64,000 bases of DNA, taken from NCBI GenBank assembly GCA_036268455.1, contig DATAUD010000113.1, forward strand, positions 1-64,000, read 5' to 3'. The notes below the pieces were generated by a model that did not search any database, was not told the DNA's origin, and worked only from the letters and a program-made list of their open reading frames with translations. The DNA is from DATAUD01 sp036268455. GTDB taxonomy: Bacteria; Verrucomicrobiota; Verrucomicrobiia; Limisphaerales; Palsa-1400. Below, piece after piece: positions 25,351 to 32,971 of this stretch; the first letter of the stretch is position 1, and each line of letters starts with the position of its first letter. The translations under genes and the position numbers were made by a program.

Positions 25351-26712
25351 ATGAAATCAATTTTAAGAATCACCTTTGTTTTACTGTTGACGCCCATCTT
25401 CCCGAGTTATGCCGCCTTGACCGCGACGAATATCGCGGCGGGAAGCTCGGCGAACCACAGTCTTTTTATCAAGTCCGACGGCAGTCTTTGGGCGATGGGA
25501 ATCAACACGGAAGGGCAGTTGGGCAATGGCAATATGAACAACACCAACCAGCCGGTGGAAATTGCCACCAATGGCGTCATCGCGGCGGCGGCGGGTTATC
25601 TGCACAGTTTGTATCTGAAATCCGACGGCAGCCTCTGGAGCATGGGCTACAATTATTACGGACAATTGGGTGATGGCACCTCGCTTTTCGCGACGAACAA
25701 GCCGGAGCAGGTTTACCCGGGTGGAGTCACCAAGATCGCGGCGGGCTACTACCACAGCCTGTTTCTCAAATCGGATGGCAGCCTTTGGGGAATGGGTGAC
25801 AACGAGTACGGACAACTGGGAAAATCGGGTTTTACCGGCACCAACGCGCCGATCCAGATTACAAATGGCGTCATTGCCTTCACTGCCGGTTTTTATCACA
25901 GCTTGTTTGTGAAATCGGACGGCAGTCTTTGGGGGATGGGTCATAATCTATACGGCCAACTGGGCGATGGCAATTCGAGCAACACCAACCAACCGGCGCT
26001 CATTATTCCCGGTGGTGTCACCGCTGTGGCGGCGGGCTACTATCACAGCCTGTTCCTTAAAACGAATGGCAGCCTTTGGGGTATGGGTTTTAACGGCGAC
26101 GGGCAATTAGGGGACGGAACTTTGAACAATACCAACCAGCCGGAAATGATATATCCCAGCAACGTCGTCGCCATCGCCGCGGGCCGATGGCACAGCCTGT
26201 TCATCACGGCCGATGGCAGTCTGCACGCAATGGGTTACAACGTTTATGGACAATTGGGTGACGGCAGCTTTGACAATTATACCAACCGACCGGAAGTGGT
26301 TTATCCCAACAACGTGACCGCCGTCGCGGCCGGGGAATATCACAGCCTGTTTCTCAAATCGGATGGCAGCCTTTGGGGAATGGGAGAAAATAGCAGCGGC
26401 CAACTGGGCGACGGATTTATTGATAGTGCGACTCCCTACGGCACAGCCATATCGGAGCAAATTTTCCCTTCGCCGCAGCCGGTTTTGACAGTCGCCGCTT
26501 CGTCCGGGACCAACCTGCAAATCAGCGCGACGACCGGATTCGGTGGAAACCTATATTTGCTGGGCGCCACAAACATTGCGCTGCCAGCAAGCCAGTGGAC
26601 AGAAGTTCGAACCAATCTGATTACCACCCGCGCCACCAACAATCTTTCCGTCACGTTGACCAATGCGGTGAATCTCAGCGGCGGGCAATTTTATATATTG
26701 CAATCTCACTAG
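25351..26712 (+). CDS. Secreted RCC1-repeat beta-propeller protein
   Basis: The protein has 453 residues from the ATG at 25351, which yields a signal peptide (MKSILRITFVLLLTPIFPSY). Seven RCC1-type repeats follow, each of the form HSLFLKSDGSLWGMGxNxxGQLGDG, filling about residues 25-375 and forming a seven-bladed propeller. The last 80 residues are a separate beta-rich domain (LQISATTGFGGNLYLLGATN) of a kind often found at the ends of secreted Verrucomicrobiota proteins. Bacterial proteins of this type have no known enzymatic role; ligand binding at the surface is a guess. Two repeat units share an identical 44-bp DNA segment. Confidence 0.85.
   Translation: MKSILRITFVLLLTPIFPSYAALTATNIAAGSSANHSLFIKSDGSLWAMGINTEGQLGNGNMNNTNQPVEIATNGVIAAAAGYLHSLYLKSDGSLWSMGYNYYGQLGDGTSLFATNKPEQVYPGGVTKIAAGYYHSLFLKSDGSLWGMGDNEYGQLGKSGFTGTNAPIQITNGVIAFTAGFYHSLFVKSDGSLWGMGHNLYGQLGDGNSSNTNQPALIIPGGVTAVAAGYYHSLFLKTNGSLWGMGFNGDGQLGDGTLNNTNQPEMIYPSNVVAIAAGRWHSLFITADGSLHAMGYNVYGQLGDGSFDNYTNRPEVVYPNNVTAVAAGEYHSLFLKSDGSLWGMGENSSGQLGDGFIDSATPYGTAISEQIFPSPQPVLTVAASSGTNLQISATTGFGGNLYLLGATNIALPASQWTEVRTNLITTRATNNLSVTLTNAVNLSGGQFYILQSH
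25753..25796 (+). repeat. 44-bp direct repeat, copy 1, in the RCC1 gene
   Basis: This copy is identical at all 44 bases to 26341-26384, although the surrounding repeat units have diverged. It encodes HSLFLKSDGSLWGMG. Identity at the synonymous positions suggests recent duplication or gene conversion between blades. Confidence 0.8.
26341..26384 (+). repeat. 44-bp direct repeat, copy 2, in the RCC1 gene
   Basis: This is the second copy of the segment at 25753-25796, 588 bp downstream, in the last full RCC1 blade. Confidence 0.8.
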
Positions 26713-26732
26713 AACCCATCTCATAAACAGGA

Positions 26733-29669
26733 GTGAACATCAGCGTAACAATCGATGGCGTTGCCAGGGAAGCAATGGCCGGAGAACGCTTAGTGGACTT
26801 GTTGAACCGCGTCGGAAACAAGATTCCGCAGGTCTGTTACCATCCGCAGCTTGGGCCAATTCAAACGTGCGACACCTGCATGGTCGAGGCTGGCGGGAAG
26901 CTTGTAAGGGCGTGCGCAACCATCGCGGCGGATGGGATGGAGGTTTCAACGGCATCGGCGAGGGCGACGGCGGCGCAACGGGAAGCGTTCGACCGGATTT
27001 TGGGCAATCACCTGCTCTATTGCACCGTTTGCGATAATAGCAACGGCAATTGCGTCGTCCACAATACGACGAAGCTCCTCGACGTCGAGCATCAGCGGAT
27101 TCCTTTCAAGCCGAAACCCTTTGTGGTGGACTCGACGAATCCGTTTTATCGGTATGATCCCGATCAGTGCATTCTTTGCGGGCGTTGCGTTGAAGCGTGC
27201 CAGAATGTCCAGGTCAACGAGACTTTGTCGATCCGGTGGGAAGACCCGCATCCGCGCGTGCTTTGGGATGGCGGCGCGAATATTGGCGAGTCTAGTTGCG
27301 TTTCGTGCGGACATTGCATCAGCGTTTGCCCGTGCAATGCGCTGATGGAAAAAACAATGCTCGGCAAGGCGGGTTTTTTGACGAATCTTCCAAAAACCGC
27401 GCTGGATGGAATGATTGACATCGTCAAAGGCGTCGAACCGGCCACGGGATACGGCGGCATAATGAAAGTTTCGGATGTCGAGGCGGCGATGCGCGAATCC
27501 CGCATTCGCCGAACGAAAACAGTTTGCACCTATTGCGGCGTCGGGTGCAGTTTTAATATTTGGACAAAGGACCGGCACATTTTGAAGGTCGAACCAAGCG
27601 AAGGGCCGGCAAACGGAATTTCCACCTGCGTAAAGGGAAAATTTGCGTGGGACTTTGTCAACAGCAAGGATCGACTCACCAAACCGCTCATCCGCGAAGG
27701 GGAAAAATTTCGCGAAGCAAGCTGGGATGAGGCCCTGGACTTTGCCGCGCGACGGATGAGGGAAATCAAGGCGCAGAGCGGTCCCGATGCGCTTGCGTTC
27801 ATCTCGTCGTCCAAATGCACGAACGAAGAGAGCTACCTGATGCAGAAGCTGGCGCGCGGCGTGATTGGAACGAACAACATGGATAATTGCTCGCGCTACT
27901 GCCAATCGCCGGCCACCGTCGGGTTGTGGCGGACGGTTGGTTACGGCGGCGATTCGGGGTCGATCAAGGACATCGAGAATGCGAGTCTCGTAGTCATCGT
28001 CGGCAGCAATACCGCCGAAAGTCATCCCGTCCTGGCGACGCGCGTCAAACGCGCCCACAAATTGCGTGGGCAAAAGCTCATCGTCTTCGATTTGCGCGAA
28101 AACGAAATGGCCAAACGCGCCGATCTGTTTGTGCGCCCAAAACCGGGCACGGACCTTGTGTGGCTCTCGGCGATCAGCCGTTACATTTTGGAAAATGGGA
28201 TGGCGAAGGAACCATTTCTTAAACAATGGGTGAATGGTTTGGCGGAATACAAAAAGAGCCTTGAACCTTTCACGATGGAATTCGCGGCGCAGACGTGCGG
28301 CTTGCCCATCGAGACGTTGAGGCAAGTGGCGCAAATGATCGCGGAAGCCGAGGGCGTTTGCATTCTCTGGGCGATGGGCGTCACGCAACATTGCATGGGT
28401 TCGGACACCTCAACGGCCATCTCGAATCTGTTGCTGGTGACTGGCAATTACATGCGCACGGGGACCGGCGCGTATCCGTTGCGCGGACATAACAACGTCC
28501 AGGGAGCCAGCGATCACGGGGCGATGCCAAACTTCCTGCCCGGCTACCAATCCGTGGATGATCCGGCGGTGCGGGCGCGCTTTGAAGCCGCCTGGAACGT
28601 GAAACTTCCAACCGCCAAAGGCCTGGATAATCACGAAATGATCGAAGCGGTTTACGAGGGCAAACTCAAGGCGATGTATTTGTTCGGCGAGGAAATCAGC
28701 CTGGTGGATTCCAATTCCAATTTTATTGATGAGGGATTGGCGAAGCTGGAATTCTTCGCCGTGCAGGACATTTTTTTTAGCGCCACATGCCGGTTTGCCG
28801 ATGTGGTATTTCCAGCCAGTCCCAGCCTGGAAAAGGAAGGGACGTTTACGAACACTGAACGACGCATTCAAAGGCTTTATCAAGTGTTTGAGCCGTTGGA
28901 AGACAGCCGGCCTGACTGGCAAATCATCCAGGACCTTGCCAATCGCCTCGGCGCGGGCTGGAATTATCGCGATCCCGCGGAAATCTACAGGGAAATTGCG
29001 GCGCTGACGCCTATGTTCGCGGGCGTAACGTATGAGCGCCTGGAAGGGTATAAGACCTTGCAATGGCCAGTCGCGGCGGATGGAACAAGCCAACCGCTGC
29101 TTTACACGAAAGGCTTCAATTTCCCGGATGGAAAAGCCAAATTATTCCCGCTTTCCTACACCATGCCGACAGACCAGCCGAACGGTGAATTCGATCTGCA
29201 CCTGAATAATGGCCGCCTGCTCGAACATTTCCATGAGGGAAATATGACCTACCGCAGTGACGGAATTCGCGAGAAGACGCCGGATACCTTTGTGGAAGTT
29301 TCGCCGGCGCTCGCGTCCGAGCGAGGAATTCAGAGCGGCTCGTGGGTGCAACTGGTTTCGCGTTATGGCCAGGTTCGAGTGCGCGCGCTGGTCACTGATC
29401 GCGTCCAGGGCAAGGAGCTATACATGCCGATGAATTCCTCCGAAAGCCCGGTCAACCGCCTTACCGGCAACCACGTGGATAAAGTAACCCACACACCCGC
29501 ATACAAGGAAACTTCCGTCCTGCTTCGCGTTCTGCCCGAAGTTGGCGAGAATCCCCTGCCCCGGATAAATCCTCGCTACGGCCATCCGACGCCTCAACGC
29601 GGGGTCGAAGTCGAACGAAAGTGGCAGCGTCCGGATTACAAGGTTCCCGGAATTCAAAACGGAGAATAA
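26733..29669 (+). CDS. Formate dehydrogenase-like molybdopterin oxidoreductase, catalytic subunit (YjgC/YrhE type)
   Basis: The 978-residue protein has, in order, an N-terminal [2Fe-2S] domain (CYHPQLGPIQTCDTCMVEAG), a His/Cys cluster region (NHLLYCTVCDNSNGNC), two ferredoxin clusters (CILCGRCVEAC and CVSCGHCISVCPC), an [Fe4S4] motif (CTYCGVGCSFNIWTK) and the molybdopterin domains. The metal ligand is Cys390 in NNMDNCSRYCQSPATVGL, so Cys-Gln stands where classical formate dehydrogenases have Sec/Cys-His. As I recall, this Cys-Gln version is shared with Bacillus YjgC/YrhE, whose next gene is also DUF1641. The GTG at 26733 is the only possible start, since TAA is in frame at 26724-26726. The AGGAG motif overlaps that GTG rather than preceding it at normal spacing. 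FdhD, MobA and Mop genes lie close by. Confidence 0.9.
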   Translation: MNISVTIDGVAREAMAGERLVDLLNRVGNKIPQVCYHPQLGPIQTCDTCMVEAGGKLVRACATIAADGMEVSTASARATAAQREAFDRILGNHLLYCTVCDNSNGNCVVHNTTKLLDVEHQRIPFKPKPFVVDSTNPFYRYDPDQCILCGRCVEACQNVQVNETLSIRWEDPHPRVLWDGGANIGESSCVSCGHCISVCPCNALMEKTMLGKAGFLTNLPKTALDGMIDIVKGVEPATGYGGIMKVSDVEAAMRESRIRRTKTVCTYCGVGCSFNIWTKDRHILKVEPSEGPANGISTCVKGKFAWDFVNSKDRLTKPLIREGEKFREASWDEALDFAARRMREIKAQSGPDALAFISSSKCTNEESYLMQKLARGVIGTNNMDNCSRYCQSPATVGLWRTVGYGGDSGSIKDIENASLVVIVGSNTAESHPVLATRVKRAHKLRGQKLIVFDLRENEMAKRADLFVRPKPGTDLVWLSAISRYILENGMAKEPFLKQWVNGLAEYKKSLEPFTMEFAAQTCGLPIETLRQVAQMIAEAEGVCILWAMGVTQHCMGSDTSTAISNLLLVTGNYMRTGTGAYPLRGHNNVQGASDHGAMPNFLPGYQSVDDPAVRARFEAAWNVKLPTAKGLDNHEMIEAVYEGKLKAMYLFGEEISLVDSNSNFIDEGLAKLEFFAVQDIFFSATCRFADVVFPASPSLEKEGTFTNTERRIQRLYQVFEPLEDSRPDWQIIQDLANRLGAGWNYRDPAEIYREIAALTPMFAGVTYERLEGYKTLQWPVAADGTSQPLLYTKGFNFPDGKAKLFPLSYTMPTDQPNGEFDLHLNNGRLLEHFHEGNMTYRSDGIREKTPDTFVEVSPALASERGIQSGSWVQLVSRYGQVRVRALVTDRVQGKELYMPMNSSESPVNRLTGNHVDKVTHTPAYKETSVLLRVLPEVGENPLPRINPRYGHPTPQRGVEVERKWQRPDYKVPGIQNGE

Positions 29670-29671
29670 TT

Positions 29672-30133
29672 ATGTCGCAAGCGATCCCATTGGAATTGCC
29701 GCCGCGTGATCCGCGCGCCGAATTGCAAAACCGCCTTCAAAACGCCCCGCTGGAACACGCGGAAGCGTTGCTCTCCGCCTACGAAGTGCTGCAGGAGCTT
29801 CATGATCGCGGCGTACTTGATCAAATGCGCGGCGCCTTGGGATCGAGGGACAAGGTGGTCGAGATCATCGTCGAAGCGGCGAAAAATCCCGAGACAATTC
29901 GAGGACTTCGGAACTTGGTTAGCCTGGCGAAGGTCCTTGGCAATATTGAGCCTGAGTTTATTGAAGGGTTCGCGCGATCGCTGCCGGAAGCTATCGCCCT
30001 GACGAAAGCGCAGGGGGCAAATCCGCCCGGATTGTGGGGATTTTTTAAGAAACTCACGAATAGAAATTCGCGGCGCGGAATGCTCTTTGCCGCGACTGCG
30101 GTTGAATCATTCGGGAAGAACCTGCCCAATTAA
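29672..30133 (+). CDS. DUF1641 protein, formate dehydrogenase accessory
   Basis: The protein has 153 residues from the ATG at 29672, two bases after the dehydrogenase stop codon, with GGAG upstream. It is mostly helical. The block ETIRGLRNLVSLAKVLGNIE matches DUF1641, whose members sit next to YjgC-type formate dehydrogenases. The function is not established; a subunit or assembly role follows from constant neighbourhood. Its 3' end overlaps the convergent mobA gene by 27 bp. Confidence 0.82.
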   Translation: MSQAIPLELPPRDPRAELQNRLQNAPLEHAEALLSAYEVLQELHDRGVLDQMRGALGSRDKVVEIIVEAAKNPETIRGLRNLVSLAKVLGNIEPEFIEGFARSLPEAIALTKAQGANPPGLWGFFKKLTNRNSRRGMLFAATAVESFGKNLPN

Positions 30134-30691
30134 ATCAGACGCCGTATTCATATTCAGGTAATGCGGGAGATCGTCGGCAGTCAAATTACAGGCTTCGGCT
30201 AAGCCTCGATTTACAAGACGTTGCGCCAAATGTTGAAGGGCCAAGTCGCCGCCGGCCAGCAATTCCTCCGCGACGGACAACGCCTCCGCCGGGTAAATCG
30301 CGCATAGCGGTTCAAAGTAATCGTCATGCCACGGGATGACTCCAACACCCCGCCGCGCCAGACACCAAAGTTTGCGCAAATGCTCCGTCGTCATCCGCGG
30401 CAAATCAATTGCCAGAACAAGCAGGTGCGAAGTCTCCAACCGGCCCAACGCAACCGCGACGCCGCTCAACGGCCCGCGCGACGGCGGTTCGTCAATTATA
30501 ACTTCCCACGGCGGTGAAACCCACGCCGGCGCGGTTCGCGCGGATACCCAAAGCGCTTTGGCGCCCAAACCGCTTAAAATCCGAGTCTGCCGCTGCCACA
30601 TCGTTTCACCCGCAATCACCACAGACGCCTTATCCACGCCCATTCGTCGGGATTGTCCGCCGACGAGGAGGATGGCGCTTAACGTCGTCAT
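30107..30691 (-). CDS. mobA: Molybdenum cofactor guanylyltransferase
   Basis: This 194-residue protein starts with SAILLVGGQSRRMGVDKASV, the GTP-binding motif of MobA (L-x-G-G-x-S-x-R-M-G-x-x-K). It has DEPPSRGPLSGVAVAL and the Asp-containing LLVLAIDLPRMT, which bind Mg-GTP. MobA attaches GMP to molybdopterin, giving the MGD form that DMSO-reductase-family enzymes such as formate dehydrogenase use. Its ATG overlaps the end of fdhD (30688-30691), so the two genes are translationally coupled. Confidence 0.92.
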   Translation of the reverse strand: MTTLSAILLVGGQSRRMGVDKASVVIAGETMWQRQTRILSGLGAKALWVSARTAPAWVSPPWEVIIDEPPSRGPLSGVAVALGRLETSHLLVLAIDLPRMTTEHLRKLWCLARRGVGVIPWHDDYFEPLCAIYPAEALSVAEELLAGGDLALQHLAQRLVNRGLAEACNLTADDLPHYLNMNTASDLIGQVLPE

Positions 30692-31488
30692 TCGATTCGC
30701 TCCGCTCCGGCGTAAATGTTCATCTTATCGCCGCGCAGAAAACCGATAAGTGTCTGCCCGCTCTCACGCGCGAATTCCGCGGCGAGGCTGCTGGGCGCCG
30801 AGATCGCCGCGACGATGGGGACGCCCGCGGCGAGCGCCTTCTGCATCATCTCGAAAGACGCCCGGCCGCTGAGCAACAACATGTGTCCGCGAAGCGGCAG
30901 CCGGTTTTCCATCAAAGCCCAGCCGACGACTTTGTCCAGCGCGTTGTGGCGTCCCACGTCCTCGCGGAGCGCGAGGAGCCGGCCCGCAAGATCGAACAAA
31001 GCGCATGCGTGCAACCCACCGGTGCGTTTGAACGTTTCTTGCGCCGAGGCAAGCGATCGGACCAGTCCAGGCAGCACTTGTGGGCTGACGGAGCAATGGT
31101 CTTCGACTGGCGGGAATTGCTGGCGTACAGCGTCAATGGACGCCTTGCTGCAAATGCCGCAACTCGAAGAGGTAAAAACGTGCCGCGTCAACTTCTTCAA
31201 GTCCATGGATTCCGGCGTTCGCAGGCGGACGTTCACCACATTGCACCCATCCGAAATGATGTCAACAATATCGTTGAGGGCGCGCACCAACCCTTCCGTC
31301 ACGAGAAATCCCGCCGCCAATTCGCGATCATCCCCAGGCGTCCGCATGACAACCGCGACGCTCGACCCTTCGACGCGGATTTCCAGCGGCGCTTCCGCCG
31401 CCAGAAAATCCTTATCGTCAAACCCCGAAAGCCCGTTGACGCGCCGCACCGCGACTTCTTTGACCGGTTCAGAACGCATGGATTGCAT
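30688..31488 (-). CDS. fdhD: Formate dehydrogenase accessory sulfurtransferase FdhD
   Basis: The 266-residue protein carries the FdhD motif SSSCGICSKASIDAV with the C-x-x-C pair (near residues 110-113) that passes sulfur from IscS to the molybdenum cofactor. It also has the late block LREDVGRHNALDKVVGWAL and LLLSGRASFEMMQKALAAGV. Without this step formate dehydrogenase is inactive. It is the first gene of the fdhD-mobA operon, divergent from the Mop gene. Confidence 0.95.
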   Translation of the reverse strand: MQSMRSEPVKEVAVRRVNGLSGFDDKDFLAAEAPLEIRVEGSSVAVVMRTPGDDRELAAGFLVTEGLVRALNDIVDIISDGCNVVNVRLRTPESMDLKKLTRHVFTSSSCGICSKASIDAVRQQFPPVEDHCSVSPQVLPGLVRSLASAQETFKRTGGLHACALFDLAGRLLALREDVGRHNALDKVVGWALMENRLPLRGHMLLLSGRASFEMMQKALAAGVPIVAAISAPSSLAAEFARESGQTLIGFLRGDKMNIYAGAERIE

Positions 31489-31498
31489 GATCGATACT

Positions 31499-31510
31499 AC
31501 ATTTAAATGT
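31499..31510. promoter_or_regulatory. Palindrome ACATTTAAATGT between fdhD and mop
   Basis: This perfect 12-bp palindrome lies 11 bp upstream of the fdhD ATG and 51 bp before the mop ATG in the 73-bp divergent gap, placed to act on both promoters. It does not match the E. coli ModE or FNR consensus that I know. The regulator is unidentified. Confidence 0.4.
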
Positions 31511-31561
31511 GATTTGCCTCCAGCGCCATCGCCGATTAACGTTTATCGCCGAAATGATTTT

Positions 31562-31780
31562 ATGAAAAACCAAAGCAAGAAAATGAGCATCCGAAACCAA
31601 CTCGCCGGAAAAATCGTTGAATTGACGAAGGGCAAGGTGGTTTCCGAGGTCGTCGTGCGCACGGCTGCTGGAGACGTTGCGTCCATCATAACAACAGGTT
31701 CGGTCAAACAAATGAAGCTCAAGAAAGGGGACAAAGTATCGGTCATGGTGAAGGCCACCGAAGCCTTCATTCAGAAATGA
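31562..31780 (+). CDS. Mop/TOBE molybdate-binding protein (molbindin)
   Basis: The 72-residue protein is one TOBE/Mop domain: SIRNQLAGKIVELTKGKVVS, VVVRTAAGDVASIITTGSVK, LKKGDKVSVMVKATEAF. Molbindins of this size bind molybdate as hexamers and serve as a molybdenum store or buffer. An in-frame ATG at 31583 gives an alternative start nearer the domain. Its position opposite fdhD-mobA ties it to molybdenum supply for the neighbouring dehydrogenase. A much longer open frame that includes this gene is only antisense to fdhD. Confidence 0.85.
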   Translation: MKNQSKKMSIRNQLAGKIVELTKGKVVSEVVVRTAAGDVASIITTGSVKQMKLKKGDKVSVMVKATEAFIQK

Positions 31781-31899
31781 TTTGGCCCCGTTGAAAACAT
31801 GGGTCGTGATTTGCGCAGGCGCCTCCCGCTCTTTCCTATAACTTTCTCATTGTCTGTTTCCTTTATGCCGCCGCGAGCATTTGCCAGATGTTTTCTAAT

Positions 31900-31928
31900 T
31901 TGGCAGATAAACTGATAAGTTATATTGT
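31900..31928 (+). promoter_or_regulatory. Candidate promoter of the marR operon
   Basis: TTGGCA (31900-31905) is followed by TATATT (31921-31926, 15-bp spacer) or TATTGT (31923-31928, 17-bp spacer), 7-9 bp from the GTG start. The short inverted repeat AACT-GATA-AGTT lies between the boxes and could be the MarR operator. The transcript would be nearly leaderless. Confidence 0.35.
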
Positions 31929-31934
31929 TTAATT

Positions 31935-32381
31935 GTGATTGCTCAAAAAAGCGGCGAAGCCGCGGTTGAGGATTTCGCCCTGGCGTTGAGTTTGCTGGTG
32001 CGCCGGATTCGCGCCGATGCGTCGCCGGAATTGCGGGAATTCTCCTGGACACAAAAAGCGGTCCTCTCCCGCCTTGAAAAGGACGGACCGGCGACCAGCG
32101 CGAACCTCGCCCGCGCCGAAGGCGTCAAACCGCAATCCATGAGCACGGCCCTGGCGTTGCTTGAGAAAATGGGACTGGTCGAGCGCAAGGCTCACCCTAC
32201 GGACGGCCGCCAGATCAACATCAAACTGACGGCCAAGGGCATCGAGTTGCGAAGGAATACCAAGGAGGCGAAGCACAAATGGCTCTCGCAGGCCATCGCG
32301 AAATTCGACAGGCAGGAACAGACAACACTCTTCAAGGCCGGCGAACTCATCAAGCGGATGGCGGAAAGGAATGAAGTATGA
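31935..32381 (+). CDS. MarR-family transcriptional regulator
   Basis: This 148-residue protein has the winged helix-turn-helix of MarR: SWTQKAVLSRLEKDGPATSA, NLARAEGVKPQSMSTALALL, EKMGLVERKAHPTDGRQINI. The D-G-R in the wing is the family hallmark. It starts with GTG at 31935. It leads an operon with an isochorismatase-like gene (ATGA overlap at 32378-32381) and an MFS exporter, a common arrangement in which the MarR protein senses a phenolic or drug-like compound and releases the exporter. Confidence 0.9.
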   Translation: MIAQKSGEAAVEDFALALSLLVRRIRADASPELREFSWTQKAVLSRLEKDGPATSANLARAEGVKPQSMSTALALLEKMGLVERKAHPTDGRQINIKLTAKGIELRRNTKEAKHKWLSQAIAKFDRQEQTTLFKAGELIKRMAERNEV

Positions 32382-32948
32382 AACTTGATCCCCAAAAAAC
32401 GGCGTTTCTGACGCTGGATCTTCAAAAAGGAATCTTCGGTCTCGTGCCGGATTCTGAACGCATGATGCCCGTTGCCGCGAAGGCCGTCGCGTTTGCGCGG
32501 CAAAATCAGTTCCGCATCATTCATGTGGGGCTTGGGTTTTCCGAGGGGCACCCGGAAATTCCGGATTTTGAATCCCCGTTTTTGCGGGTCAAACAAAACA
32601 ATCTTTTCGTCAAGGGGCACTCCCTCCGTGGAATTTCACGGCGATATTTTTCATCCGGACGACCTCGTGATCTACAAGCAGCGAGTGGGCGCGTTTTCGG
32701 ACAATCATCTTGAGATGGTCCTTCGGTCCCGCCGCATCGAGCACCTCGTTTTTTTCGGCGTCGCCACGAGCGGGATTGTTCTCTCCACGCTGAGACGCGC
32801 CTTTGACCTGGATTTCCGCAGTGTCGTCCTCAAGGACGCCTGTTTCGATTCCGACGAGGAGGTTCACCGCGTTTTGACCGAAAAGGTTTTTCCCAGGCAG
32901 GCATGGGTTGCCACGACGGACGAATTCATCGCCGCGCAAAAGGGCTGA
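32378..32948 (+). pseudogene. Isochorismatase-family hydrolase, split by a +1 frameshift
   Basis: The first frame (32378-32713) gives FLTLDLQKGIFG with the Asp of the isochorismatase-like fold up to N-N-L-F-V-K-G. The rest of the domain (T-P-S-V-E-F-H, then YKQRVGAFSDNHLEMVL, GVATSGIVLSTLRRAFDLDF and VLTEKVFPRQAWVATTDEF) is in the next frame, to 32948. Removing one G from GGGG at 32614-32617 restores a continuous 189-residue protein of normal length. At the usual nucleophilic Cys position this protein has Ile (T-S-G-I-V-L-S-T), as in a known subgroup lacking that Cys. The gene overlaps marR by 4 bp and precedes the MFS gene. It could be a true lesion or a sequence error. Confidence 0.8.
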
Positions 32949-32971
32949 TTCAGAAGGACAAGCGCCACACA

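Noticed and set aside
26946..28391. 481-codon open frame antisense to the formate-dehydrogenase-like gene
   Set aside because: The sense strand carries all the iron-sulfur and molybdopterin motifs; the antisense product is Arg/His-rich and featureless.
30716..31561. Long frame upstream of and fused to the Mop domain
   Set aside because: This part is antisense to fdhD and has low-complexity Ser/Arg composition; the ATG at 31562 starts the conserved domain.
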